64,000 bases of DNA from Eubacteriales bacterium (GCA_030524715.1 JAUNGB010000004.1:1-64000), one strand, 5' to 3'. Numbered from the stretch's first letter, positions 25,545 to 34,481 are shown. A program made the numbers and translations. Notes: a model not told the origin generated them from the letters alone.

Positions 25545-26531
25545 ATGGCGTTATTGAAATTAAGCCCGAGTTTTAAAGATTATCTTTGGGGCGGGCACAA
25601 GCTTGTGGAGGATTATCATAAACAGTATGACGGGGAGGTTCTTGCAGAAAGTTGGGAACTATCCTGCCATCCGGACGGACCCTCCACGATCATGAACGGC
25701 GCGTATGCGGGAAAAACATTGAAGGAATACATTGAAGCAGAGGGCAGGGAGGTACTGGGCACGAACTGCCGGAGATTTCAGGATTTTCCTATTTTAATAA
25801 AATTTATAGACGCGAAAGACAATCTGTCCATACAGGTTCATCCGGATAATAGTTTCGCTCTTAAGAACGAGGGCCAGTATGGAAAGACGGAAATGTGGTA
25901 TGTTATGGACTGCAGGGAAGGCGCTTATCTTTATTATGGGTTTAAGAAGCAGATAACAAAAGAGGAATTTGCCGCCCGCATTGAGAACGATACGCTCCTT
26001 GAGGTGCTGCATGCCGTGCCTGTCCAGAAGGGCGACGTGCTGTTTATTGAGGCGGGAACCATCCATGCCATCGGCAAGGATATCGTGATCGCGGAAATTC
26101 AGCAGAATTCCAATGTGACCTATCGTGTTTATGATTATGGACGTGTGGGAAAAGACGGAAAAAAGAGAGATCTGCACATTGAAAAGGCGCTGGCTGTTAC
26201 AAACCGTGTGCCGATCCTAAGAAGCAAAAACAGTAATCCGCATGTGGCAAGCTGCGACTATTTTACCGTCGATAAGCTGATGCTGGACGGAACTGTGATG
26301 AAGAAAATGACGGGAACCATTGACAAGGATTCTTTTGCCAGTATATTATTTATGGAAGGAAAAGGGACGATCTGGTCCGGAGATGAAGTGCTCAGATTCC
26401 AAAAGGGCGACAGCTTCTTTTTGTCGGCCGGAAGCGGAGTATACGAGATAGCCGGAACCTGTGAGGCGCTTGTGACCACGATCAGAGAAAAAGTCAGTGA
26501 GCAAAAAGCAGACATGCCGGCTACAGCATAA
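25545..26531 (+). CDS. manA: mannose-6-phosphate isomerase, class I
   Basis: A 328-residue short-form class I phosphomannose isomerase. The metal-site motif is seen in SIQVHPDNSFAL, with the Glu in GKTEMWYVMD and the His in EAGTIHAIGKD; ILIKFIDAKDNLS precedes them. It interconverts mannose-6-P and fructose-6-P in the cytoplasm. GGGAGGAG precedes the ATG. Placed after the phosphorylases, it takes mannose-1-P, after conversion to mannose-6-P by the next gene product, into glycolysis. Confidence 0.95.
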   Translation: MALLKLSPSFKDYLWGGHKLVEDYHKQYDGEVLAESWELSCHPDGPSTIMNGAYAGKTLKEYIEAEGREVLGTNCRRFQDFPILIKFIDAKDNLSIQVHPDNSFALKNEGQYGKTEMWYVMDCREGAYLYYGFKKQITKEEFAARIENDTLLEVLHAVPVQKGDVLFIEAGTIHAIGKDIVIAEIQQNSNVTYRVYDYGRVGKDGKKRDLHIEKALAVTNRVPILRSKNSNPHVASCDYFTVDKLMLDGTVMKKMTGTIDKDSFASILFMEGKGTIWSGDEVLRFQKGDSFFLSAGSGVYEIAGTCEALVTTIREKVSEQKADMPATA

Positions 26532-26545
26532 AGGAGAAAATAGAA

Positions 26546-28264
26546 ATGGGTTATAAAGAGATTTATAGGAAATGGTGTGAAGATCCGTATTTTGACAGTG
26601 GTACAAAAGCGGAGCTGGCAGCGATCGCGGATAATGAAGCTGAGATCGAGGATCGGTTTTACCGCCGTCTGGAGTTTGGAACAGGAGGCCTGCGGGGAGT
26701 GATCGGCGCGGGGACAAACTGTATGAATATCTATACTGTCCGTCAGGCGACACAGGGACTGGCCAATTATATTCTGGCTCAGAACGGTCAGCAAAAGGGT
26801 GTGGCGATTGCCTTTGACTCCCGTATCATGTCCCCGGAATTTGCCAGAGAAGCAGCTTTGTGTCTGAATGCTAACGGCATTCGTACCTACCTGTTCGAGA
26901 GCCTGCGGCCGACGCCGGAACTGTCCTTTGCAGTCAGGAAGCTTGGCTGTATTTCCGGTATTGTAATTACTGCAAGTCATAATCCAAGGGAATATAACGG
27001 ATATAAGGTATATTGGGAGGACGGCGCTCAGATCACGCCTCCCCATGACAAAAATATTCTGGCGGAAGTAGGGAAGGTTACGGATTTTTCCCAGGTTAAG
27101 ACGATGACAGAGAAAGAAGCGGTGGCTGCCGGACTGTATCATATAATAGGAGAAGAAATCGACGACGCATATATGGAACAGCTCAAGGGCCAGAGCATTC
27201 ATCCGGAAATGATACCGGAAGCGGCGAAAAAGATGAAAATCGTATATACGCCCCTTCATGGAACGGGAAACCTTCCTGTGCGTAGGGTATTGAAGGAACT
27301 TGGCTTTGAGCAGGTTTACGTGGTAAAGGAGCAGGAACTTCCTGACGGAACCTTCCCTACAGTCGCCTATCCCAATCCCGAGGATGAAAAAGCGTGGACG
27401 CTTGCTTTAAAGCTGGCGGAGGAAGTGGACGCCGATATTGTTCTTGCGACCGATCCGGACGCCGACCGTCTGGGCGTTTATGCGAAGGATACAAGAACGG
27501 GAAAATATATCGGCTTCACAGGAAATATGTCCGGTATGCTGATCGCGGAATATATTCTTCGCGAGCGGACAAAAAACGGAACTATGCCGGAAAAGCCTGC
27601 TCTGGTGGAAACGATTGTGACTACCGATATGGCAAAGGCAATCGCGAAGGCTTATCATACTTCATTGGTTGAGGTGCTTACAGGATTTAAGTATATCGGA
27701 GAGCAGATCAAGCTGTTTGAAGAGCAAAATACTTACAGCTATGTGTTTGGCCTGGAGGAAAGCTATGGCTGTCTTGCGGGAACCTATGCAAGAGATAAGG
27801 ACGCCTGCGTGGCTGTTATGATGCTCTGTGAGGCGGCCGCTTATTATAAAATGCAGGGAAAAACCCTTTGGGATGCTATGCTGGATATGTATGAAACATA
27901 CGGCTATTATAAGGAGGGCCTGTCCACTCTTACTTTGAAGGGAATCGACGGAGCCTGCCAGATCCAGAATATGATGAAGGAACAGCGCAGCAACCCGCCG
28001 AAAACGATGGGAGGGTACCGCGTGCTGGCTGTTCGCGATTATCAGGCGGATGTGAGAACGGATCTGATAACAGGAGAGAGCGTTCCTACGGGGCTTCCTA
28101 AGTCAAATGTTTTATATTATGAACTGGAAAATGATGCATGGTGCTGTGTACGCCCGTCCGGCACGGAACCGAAGATCAAGTTTTATTACGGTGTGAAGGG
28201 CACATCTCTTGAAGATGCGGCTGCGAAGCTGGACGCTTTAAAGGCGGATCTTGTAAAAGAGTGA
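26546..28264 (+). CDS. phosphohexomutase (phosphoglucomutase/phosphomannomutase)
   Basis: A 572-residue alpha-D-phosphohexomutase of the PgcA type. The phosphoserine loop is TASHNPREYNGYK; the magnesium loop is DPDADRLGV; the sugar-binding loop is GLEESYGCL; and the phosphate loop is RPSGTEPKIKFY, so all four domains are present. In this operon it most likely converts mannose-1-P from the phosphorylases to mannose-6-P for ManA, and possibly glucose-1-P as well. It begins 14 bases after manA with AAAGGAG and is the last gene of the operon. No clear terminator follows within 140 bp. Confidence 0.94.
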   Translation: MGYKEIYRKWCEDPYFDSGTKAELAAIADNEAEIEDRFYRRLEFGTGGLRGVIGAGTNCMNIYTVRQATQGLANYILAQNGQQKGVAIAFDSRIMSPEFAREAALCLNANGIRTYLFESLRPTPELSFAVRKLGCISGIVITASHNPREYNGYKVYWEDGAQITPPHDKNILAEVGKVTDFSQVKTMTEKEAVAAGLYHIIGEEIDDAYMEQLKGQSIHPEMIPEAAKKMKIVYTPLHGTGNLPVRRVLKELGFEQVYVVKEQELPDGTFPTVAYPNPEDEKAWTLALKLAEEVDADIVLATDPDADRLGVYAKDTRTGKYIGFTGNMSGMLIAEYILRERTKNGTMPEKPALVETIVTTDMAKAIAKAYHTSLVEVLTGFKYIGEQIKLFEEQNTYSYVFGLEESYGCLAGTYARDKDACVAVMMLCEAAAYYKMQGKTLWDAMLDMYETYGYYKEGLSTLTLKGIDGACQIQNMMKEQRSNPPKTMGGYRVLAVRDYQADVRTDLITGESVPTGLPKSNVLYYELENDAWCCVRPSGTEPKIKFYYGVKGTSLEDAAAKLDALKADLVKE

Positions 28265-28406
28265 CAGGAGGCGGTTATGTTTTGGCTTGCTATTTACAGA
28301 GGTGGATGGTAGTATTATAAATGTAGAGAACAGATATGATCAGGCGACGTATAGGATATGAAAATTCGGGAATAGAAAAGTTGGCTTCATAAATAGGAGA
28401 GAAAAA

Positions 28407-29558
28407 ATGCCTAAGAAATTTAATATTACAGGAATCTGTATACCGGAAGAAAATTACATGGCGGATATGAGCGGAAGAGTTGACAGGATTGTTTCTGCGT
28501 ATATAGAAGAAGGTAAATATTTTACAATTAATCGGGCGAGACAGTATGGAAAAACAACAATGCTGTACCTTTTGGAAAAACAGCTTAAGGAAAATTATCT
28601 TGTCTTGAGTCTGAGTTTTGAAGCTGCCGGGGATTATTTTAGTTCCCCCCTTAATTTGGCGGAAGGTCTGATTATGGACATCAGGGATGCGTTGGTGCTC
28701 CAGAAAGTTCCTTCAGATATCATTGAGGAATGGAGCAGACCTGTAGACGCACGTTTTCCTATACGTTCTTTAGGCAGTAAAATTACTGCACTTTGCAGAA
28801 GCTGCCGCCGGGAGATTGTTTTGATGATCGATGAGGTGGATCAGAGCTCGGATAATCAGATTTTTCTTACTTTTCTCGGACTTTTGCGGTCAAAATATCT
28901 TCAGCAGAGACAAGGGAAAGATATTACCTTTAAATCTGTTATTTTAGCTGGTGTTTATGATATTAAAAACCTGAAATTAAAATTGCATCCCGGAGAAGAA
29001 TCGAAGTATAACAGCCCGTGGAATATTGCGGCTGATTTTGATGTTGATATGCATCTATATACGGAAGATATTGCTTCTATGCTGAAAGATTATGAGAATG
29101 ATTATCATACAGGTATGGATATTTGCTATATCAGCCAATTGATTTTTGATTATACTTCAGGTTATCCATATCTGGTTTCCCGAATCTGTCAACTAATAGA
29201 AGAATCGGTTCAAAAGGGAAAGTTTGCAGACCGAAAAAGCGCATGGACCCATGAAGGGGTTGTATTGGCAGAACAAATACTGAGAAAAGAATCCAATACA
29301 TTGTTTGATGATATGGTAAAAAAGCTGAATGATTATCCGAAGCTGAAAGAAATGATCTATCGTATTCTGTTTATGGGAAGGAGCTATCCATTCGACAGGG
29401 AGAACATGCTGGTTAATCTGGGCGTTACCTTTGGATTCCTGAAGGATAACGATGGTACGGTAGCCCTGGCAAACCGCATTTTCGAAACCAGAATTTATGA
29501 TTTGTTTATCTGCGAAATGGCAATTGAAAGCGAAATGGGCTGCTTCTTATGTATTTAA
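28407..29558 (+). pseudogene. N-terminal part of a broken AAA-ATPase-like/PD-(D/E)XK protein
   Basis: 383 codons corresponding to the ATPase part of the intact paralogue at 59242: KFNITGICIPEENYMAD, a P-loop RQYGKTTML, Walker B VLMIDEVDQSSDN and SVILAGVYDIKNLKLKLHPGEE are nearly parallel to it. After IYDLF the alignment loses about 45 residues and the frame ends with EMGCFLCI-stop, where the paralogue continues LLFLCFLKPI. The nuclease domain continues in another frame from 29549. One missing base in TTATGTATTTAAAG explains the shift. A ribosome site (GGAGAGAAAA) is kept. The ATPase part may still be made. Confidence 0.85.
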
Positions 29559-29845
29559 AGCCAATCACTAACGGACAAGGAAATTATTATATTGAAGCTC
29601 AAACAAGGGATTCTAAAAGAACGGATATTATTGTGGATTACCATGGAATACAATATGTAATCGAACTAAAGCTGTGGCATGGTGAAGAATATAATAAACG
29701 TGGGGAAGAGCAGTTGTTTGGGTATCTGGATTTCTATAAAAAAGATGTCGGATATTTGTTAAGCTTTAACTTTAATAAAAATAAAAAGACAGGTATACAT
29801 GAATTGATAAAGAATGGAAAAAGAATTATGGAGGTTGTGGTTTGA
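29549..29845 (+). pseudogene. C-terminal PD-(D/E)XK part of the broken protein
   Basis: 98 codons: YLKPITNGQGNYYIEAQTRD, then DIIVDYHGIQYVIELKLWHG, with the nuclease core residues Asp and E-x-K intact, and a C-terminus RIMEVVV matching NIFEIVV of the paralogue. The ATG at 29549 lies within the end of the preceding frame and has no ribosome site, so it is better read as the frameshifted tail than as a gene. In the fused family this domain resembles restriction-type nucleases. Confidence 0.8.
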
Positions 29846-29859
29846 GATAAAGAGTTTGT

Positions 29860-29890
29860 AAGGGGTGCAGAAGCGCCCCTTAATTCAAAA
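29860..29890 (+). terminator. intrinsic terminator-like hairpin
   Basis: AAGGGGTGC, loop AGAA, GCGCCCCTT, then TAATTC. It is a close relative of the terminator at 14255, but the T-run is poor. Confidence 0.7.
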
Positions 29891-29912
29891 CGATAAAACA
29901 GGCTCTGTTTGT

Positions 29913-29948
29913 TATATCAGATGTGGGATGAATCCCCCATCTGATATA
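29913..29948. repeat. short R2 hairpin joined to R1
   Basis: TATATCAGATG-T-GGGAT pairs with ATCCC-C-CATCTGATATA. It has the two ends of R2 without the middle found at 31357-31444. R1 begins at its last base. Confidence 0.88.
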
Positions 29949-30039
29949 TGCTCCGCGAGGATGTGCAGGGATTCGGTTTGGAATTATGTCAGCGTAGCTG
30001 ACCCGAATCCGGCACCAAGACTCGCGAGCGAGTCTTGAA
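29948..30039 (+). repeat. R1, second intact copy
   Basis: 92 bp nearly identical to 18139-18230. Differences include GCGAGCGAG for GCAAGCGAG in the second hairpin loop and CCGGCACC for CCCGCACC. Confidence 0.92.
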
Positions 30040-30099
30040 TAAAATGGAACGTTTTATTTGTTGTCTTTGATCGTTGTGTAAGAGAAGTCTGGAATAGGG

Positions 30100-30148
30100 C
30101 CAGAATGGTAGTGAGTTACATTCTTACTGCTATTCTGGTCTTTTTTTG
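30100..30148 (+). terminator. strong intrinsic terminator upstream of the SDR gene
   Basis: CCAGAATGGTAGTGAG pairs with CTTACTGCTATTCTGG across a short loop, followed by TCTTTTTTT. No gene lies between R1 (30039) and this hairpin. It therefore either ends read-through from 29.8 kb or ends a small RNA that carries R1. Confidence 0.9.
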
Positions 30149-30217
30149 TATATCAGGAAAGTACTCCATTTTATTCTGAAATATGCAACACTGAATTTTC
30201 TTAACATACAAAAAAAA

Positions 30218-30275
30218 AGATCATATGTGCTTGTTTTATTATAAAATTGACAAAAATACGCACATAATTCATAAT
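30218..30275 (+). promoter_or_regulatory. promoter of the SDR operon with a SorC-box-like site
   Basis: TTGACA (30247-30252) - 17 bp - CATAAT (30270-30275). AGATCATATGTGCT at 30218-30231 matches TGAACATATGTGCA at 11 of 14 positions, and GCACATAATTCA overlaps the spacer and -10 box. This suggests the SorC regulator encoded at 39950 also acts here. Confidence 0.6.
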
Positions 30276-30354
30276 ACAAATAAGAGAAGAAGATAATCGT
30301 GAGTCAGCGATTAAACAAATGGCAAAATTTTAAGATTATAGGGAGGAATACATT

Positions 30355-31401
30355 ATGAAGGTATTATTTATTGGCGGTACGGGAACGATTAGCATGGCAA
30401 TATCAAAAAAACTGTTGTCAGAAGGGCATGAATTATATCTTCTGAACCGGGGGAACAGGCAGAAAGAGCTTCCGGAAGGGGCTGTATCTCTGACTGCGGA
30501 TATTCATGATGCAGACAGAGCCAGAGAAATACTGGAAGGACATCATTTTGATGTTGCGGCTGATTTTATTGGCTATACGCAGGAGGATATGGAGAGAGAT
30601 TATAACCTGCTTTATGGAAAAACAGATCAGTATATTTTTATAAGTTCAGCCGCTGCATATAAAAAACCTTATACAAATTATCCCATTACAGAAGGAACTC
30701 CACTTTACAATCCAAGCTGGAAGTATGCACAGAACAAGACTCTGTGCGAAGAGTATCTTATGAAGAAATATCGTGAAAACGGATATCCTGTTACGATTGT
30801 AAGACCCAGCCAAACTTATGACGAAAGAAGAATTCCTTTTGGAATACAAGGAGATGCAGGCTGCTGGCAGATTATTAAGCGTATGAAGGAGGGAAAGCCG
30901 GTGCTCATACCAGGCGATGGAACTGCTCTTTGGACAGTGACGCACAGTTCAGATTTTGCTAAAGGTTTTGTGGGGCTTATGGGTAATAAACATGCAATAG
31001 GGGAGGCCGTTCAGATTACATCAGACGAAATTCTGACATGGAATCAAATTTATGATCTGACAGCGGAAGCTTTGGGAGTGAAATTGAATCCTGTCCATGT
31101 TGCCAGTGATTTCTGGGCTGAGTGCACGGATTTCGATTATAATGCAGGACTGTTGGGAGACAGACGTTATTCGGTTGTATTGAAGAATGATAAACTGAAA
31201 CAGTTAGTTCCGGATTTTGTGGCGACAAAGAGGTTTGATCAGGCGGTAAAAGAAAATGTGGCTTTTTTGGAAAGCCATCCTGAATATCAGGTTGAGGATC
31301 CTGAATTTGACAGGTTCTGTGATAAAGTTCTCGAAGGATTAGAAAAAGCAAAAGCATATATCAGATGTGGGATGACTCCCGCCTCTATAGGCGGTGAGTA
31401 A
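30355..31401 (+). CDS. NAD(P)-dependent SDR oxidoreductase/epimerase with repeat-derived tail
   Basis: A 348-residue extended short-chain dehydrogenase. Nucleotide-binding GGTGTIS at 7-13, SSAAAY at 97-102 and the catalytic YAQNK (Tyr124, Lys128). Family members near sugar genes oxidise or epimerise sugars or sugar nucleotides, but the substrate here is not evident. The last 14 residues (YIRCGMTPASIGGE) are encoded by repeat R2, so the original C-terminus was replaced or extended by the insertion. AGGGAGG precedes the ATG. First gene of a rightward group with the glycosidase-like gene and D-lyxose isomerase. Confidence 0.88.
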   Translation: MKVLFIGGTGTISMAISKKLLSEGHELYLLNRGNRQKELPEGAVSLTADIHDADRAREILEGHHFDVAADFIGYTQEDMERDYNLLYGKTDQYIFISSAAAYKKPYTNYPITEGTPLYNPSWKYAQNKTLCEEYLMKKYRENGYPVTIVRPSQTYDERRIPFGIQGDAGCWQIIKRMKEGKPVLIPGDGTALWTVTHSSDFAKGFVGLMGNKHAIGEAVQITSDEILTWNQIYDLTAEALGVKLNPVHVASDFWAECTDFDYNAGLLGDRRYSVVLKNDKLKQLVPDFVATKRFDQAVKENVAFLESHPEYQVEDPEFDRFCDKVLEGLEKAKAYIRCGMTPASIGGE

Positions 31402-31444
31402 CAAATTTGTATCAGTGGCGGGATTCAATCCCCCATCTGATATA
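31357..31444. repeat. R2, full-length copy overlapping the SDR stop
   Basis: Begins TATATCAGATGTGGGATGA and ends ATCCCCCATCTGATATA, 88 bp. The middle has CCGCCTCTATAGGCGG. The left 45 bases are inside the SDR coding frame and include its TAA stop. R1 is joined at the right end. Confidence 0.9.
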
Positions 31445-31535
31445 CGCTCCGCGAGGATGTGCAGGGATTCGGTTTGGAATTATGTCAGCGTAGCTGACCC
31501 GAATCCCGCACCAAGACTCGCAAGCGAGTCTTGAA
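31444..31535 (+). repeat. R1, third intact copy
   Basis: 92 bp nearly identical to the copies at 18139 and 29948. It ends 64 bp before the ATG of the next gene, thus probably in the transcript between the SDR and the glycosidase-like gene. Confidence 0.92.
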
Positions 31536-31599
31536 TAGAGGAAAATGAAAAACAGATGATATGCTGTAATACATAAAAATTAAAGGAGGGGATAAACAG

Positions 31600-33711
31600 A
31601 TGTTTAAGGGAATTTATTTTATGGGATGGTACAGGGATATGTGGAACTATCATCCGAGCCTTCCCATGAAAAATCAGCAGATGGTTGAAGATGCTGCAGA
31701 TATTCATGCGGATATGCTGATTTGGTCTTGTATGGGGAGTGGAGCCATTGGCCTTCCATACCTGGACAGGGAAGCCAATGATGAGATATCCCCGCGCCTT
31801 CGGCTTTATGGTTTTATGAATGACAGTGAATTTTGCGAAGAATGCAGAAAGAGAGGGATAAAAGTATTTTCAGTGCTCTGGAAAGCGCAGCTTTGGGAAT
31901 TCGGAGCGGAGTTTAATAATAATGAGACAGAGCTTTTATCTTTAAACCTTCTGAGAAATGCCTCTGCCAATCACGGATATATAGGAATGAGCGAATTGTC
32001 CGTGAACAAATATCCTCATATCTTCAGTCCCATTGAAAAATATTTTCCGCGTGGTCTTCTGGATTATAAGGGAAACAAAGTTAAGGACTTTCTTCAGGAG
32101 TTTAAAGCTGTTTCTCTGGAAAACAGGAATATTCTTTCAAAATGGCTGATGGTAAAAGGGCACGACCATAAGTGTTATACACCATGCTGCAACAAGGAGT
32201 CTTATCTGTCCTATATGAAACGGAATGTGGAAATGATGATCGATGCAGGGGCCGGAGGACTGCATATTGATGAATTTGCATCGCAGAAGCATGTGCTTAG
32301 CAATGCGGGATGTTTTTGTCCTGAATGTATGGAAAATTTCAGGCAATATCTAAAGAAAAACCGGATTGCCCTTCCGGAAGAAGCAGGAGAATTAAAGGAT
32401 TTTGATTATCGGGAATATTTACTGAGAAAAGGTTATAAAGATGAGCATCTCCTTGCATGTAATGCAAACAAGCGATGGAAAATACCATTATACCGCAGCT
32501 TTGTGGATATGCAGATGGCAACTGTGGAGTATGTGATAAGAGAATTGTCGGGACATGCAAAAAAATATGCAAAAGAAACGCGTGGGGAAGATTTTCCTGT
32601 GACAGCAAATTTATTCCAATGCTTTCCTTTTTCCTGGGAATGTAAAAAACATCTGGATATTCTATCCGGGGAAAAAACAGACATCCGGCCAAGGCAGGAT
32701 GGATGGTATAAGTTTGCTTTTGGGTGGCTGAACGGAAAAGAAAGCTGCTTTGTTGAGGATCCCAATCAGTATGTCAGAGATATGGCGGAGGATATGAAAA
32801 ATGGCATTAATGATCGCTTTATCCGTTTTCTTCTGGAACCGATTGCCCATGGATTTCATATTGCTTTTCCTTACGGCTCCTGGCTGCAGAATCAGGTGAA
32901 GGATGCTTTGTGGCCGGATCTCCGTATGCTGAGAAAGCTTGGCCCCTGGTTGGATGAACATGAATATGCTTTTCCTAAAAATCCGGTGGCTGAGATCGCG
33001 GTTTTGTACGATGCAAATTCCGCATATGAAAATGTATGGAGCGAGCCGAGCGACAGAGGAACTACTACCTATAATATGGTGGAAAAAGTTGATTTGACAG
33101 ATGTGGAAGAACTGGGAATGCAGGGAGCTTTTTCTGTAGATGGACAGTTTTGTAATTTCTTCCGGCTGATACAGAGCATGAGTGATTGCAATATACTTTA
33201 TAATGTTATTTTTGAAAGCCCGGATGAACCGCTTACCTCTGAAAGACTGAAGGGATATAAAACCGTAATCGTACCGGATGCGTTTATGATGGATGATAAA
33301 ACAGTTCAGGTATTAAATACATACAGAGAAGAAGGCGGATCTATTTATACATTAGAAAGAAAGGCGAAGGCACTGCAGTGTGACAACGGCTATTCTGAAG
33401 AAAACATGGGCGATTTAGTACAGGCTATGGCAGAACAGCCACAGGAATTAAAGGCTGTGTCCAAGGGTGAATACGGTATTGCATGGCATGATACCGGATA
33501 TGGCAGAGTACTTCATATTGTAAACTATCAATATAATGAAGAAACGCACAGAATCGATCTGCTGCCAAGGCTGGAGTTTCAATCAGAGAAGAGATTTTCA
33601 AAAGTAAAGTTTTCTGCTTTTCCAGAAAATCCGGATGTTAAGGCTATAATAACAGAGACAGGGATAGAAGTGATTAATGCAGGGATATATACAATTGTTG
33701 AATTAATGTAA
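31600..33711 (+). CDS. putative TIM-barrel glycosidase of unassigned family with GATase1-like domain
   Basis: 703 residues with no signal peptide. Residues 1-440 look like a glycoside hydrolase TIM barrel (GIYFMGWYRDMWNYHPS; GLHIDEFASQKHV with a possible catalytic Asp-Glu; CFCPECMENFRQYL, a Cys cluster also seen in GH42-like proteins). Residues about 455-620 resemble the GH42 trimerisation domain of class-I amidotransferase fold (EIAVLYDANSAYEN; YKTVIVPDAFMMDDKTVQVLNTYREEGGSI). A beta domain ends it. It might be a GH42-related or hypothetical glycosyl hydrolase type enzyme; I cannot assign a family or substrate. AAAGGAGGGG precedes the ATG. Same direction as the SDR and D-lyxose isomerase genes. 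Confidence 0.65.
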   Translation: MFKGIYFMGWYRDMWNYHPSLPMKNQQMVEDAADIHADMLIWSCMGSGAIGLPYLDREANDEISPRLRLYGFMNDSEFCEECRKRGIKVFSVLWKAQLWEFGAEFNNNETELLSLNLLRNASANHGYIGMSELSVNKYPHIFSPIEKYFPRGLLDYKGNKVKDFLQEFKAVSLENRNILSKWLMVKGHDHKCYTPCCNKESYLSYMKRNVEMMIDAGAGGLHIDEFASQKHVLSNAGCFCPECMENFRQYLKKNRIALPEEAGELKDFDYREYLLRKGYKDEHLLACNANKRWKIPLYRSFVDMQMATVEYVIRELSGHAKKYAKETRGEDFPVTANLFQCFPFSWECKKHLDILSGEKTDIRPRQDGWYKFAFGWLNGKESCFVEDPNQYVRDMAEDMKNGINDRFIRFLLEPIAHGFHIAFPYGSWLQNQVKDALWPDLRMLRKLGPWLDEHEYAFPKNPVAEIAVLYDANSAYENVWSEPSDRGTTTYNMVEKVDLTDVEELGMQGAFSVDGQFCNFFRLIQSMSDCNILYNVIFESPDEPLTSERLKGYKTVIVPDAFMMDDKTVQVLNTYREEGGSIYTLERKAKALQCDNGYSEENMGDLVQAMAEQPQELKAVSKGEYGIAWHDTGYGRVLHIVNYQYNEETHRIDLLPRLEFQSEKRFSKVKFSAFPENPDVKAIITETGIEVINAGIYTIVELM

Positions 33712-33764
33712 ATGAGAAAATCCGGTGGATGTAGTAACGAAACAAGGATAGAAGGGAGAAAAAC

Positions 33765-34460
33765 ATGAAACGTTCAGAATTAAACAGGATTATTGCAGAA
33801 GCTATTGCGTTTGTGGAAAGTAATGGATTAAAATTTCCGCCATTTGCGAAATGGCCGGTTGAACAATGGAGCGATTTAACAGAAGACAGCAGAGAAATTG
33901 TTGATAATATGCTTGGATGGGATGTGACGGATTTTGGAAGCGGGGATTTTGAACGCTGTGGATTATTGATTTTTACTTTTCGAAATGGGAATTTTAAAGA
34001 TAAAGTACGGTATCCCAAGCCCTATGCGGAAAAGCTTCTTCTTGTAGAGGACGGGCAGGAACTGCCTTATCATTTTCATTGGAGCAAGATGGAGGATATC
34101 ATTAACCGGGGTGGGGGAAATCTTATTGTGCAGTTATATAACTCTGATGAAAAAGAAGAGTTTGCCGATACAGATGTGACAGTAACAATTGATGGAACAA
34201 AAGTAACAGTGCCTGCCGGCGGCCATGTAATTCTTCATCCGGGTGAAAGTATTACTTTGTGTCCTGGTCAGTATCATAGATGGGTCGGTGAAAAAGGAAC
34301 GGGGAAGGTAATGCTTTTTGAAGTATCAACAACAAATGATGATATGGTGGATAACAGATTTTATGATGCAAAGCAAAGAATTCCGGATATAGAGGAGGAT
34401 GTGAAACCGGAATATCTGATTTTTAACGATTATAAAAAATATGTACCTGATAAAATATAG
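33765..34460 (+). CDS. D-lyxose ketol-isomerase (D-lyxose/D-mannose isomerase)
   Basis: A 231-residue cupin of the D-lyxose isomerase family. Metal ligands His103 and His105 (PYHFHWSKMEDI), Glu110 and His171 (GQYHRW) are present. The family interconverts D-lyxose and D-xylulose and often D-mannose and D-fructose. A xylulose product could feed the FGGY kinase encoded at 38422, although the natural substrate in this island is unknown. GAAGGGAG precedes the ATG. Last gene of the rightward group, ending at a terminator shared with the convergent operon. Confidence 0.92.
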   Translation: MKRSELNRIIAEAIAFVESNGLKFPPFAKWPVEQWSDLTEDSREIVDNMLGWDVTDFGSGDFERCGLLIFTFRNGNFKDKVRYPKPYAEKLLLVEDGQELPYHFHWSKMEDIINRGGGNLIVQLYNSDEKEEFADTDVTVTIDGTKVTVPAGGHVILHPGESITLCPGQYHRWVGEKGTGKVMLFEVSTTNDDMVDNRFYDAKQRIPDIEEDVKPEYLIFNDYKKYVPDKI

Positions 34461-34481
34461 CTGTTTTCTTTGATAAGAAAG

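Noticed and set aside
26258-27259. 333-codon minus-strand frame
   Set aside because: Covers the antisense of manA and the phosphohexomutase; no start signal or family motif.
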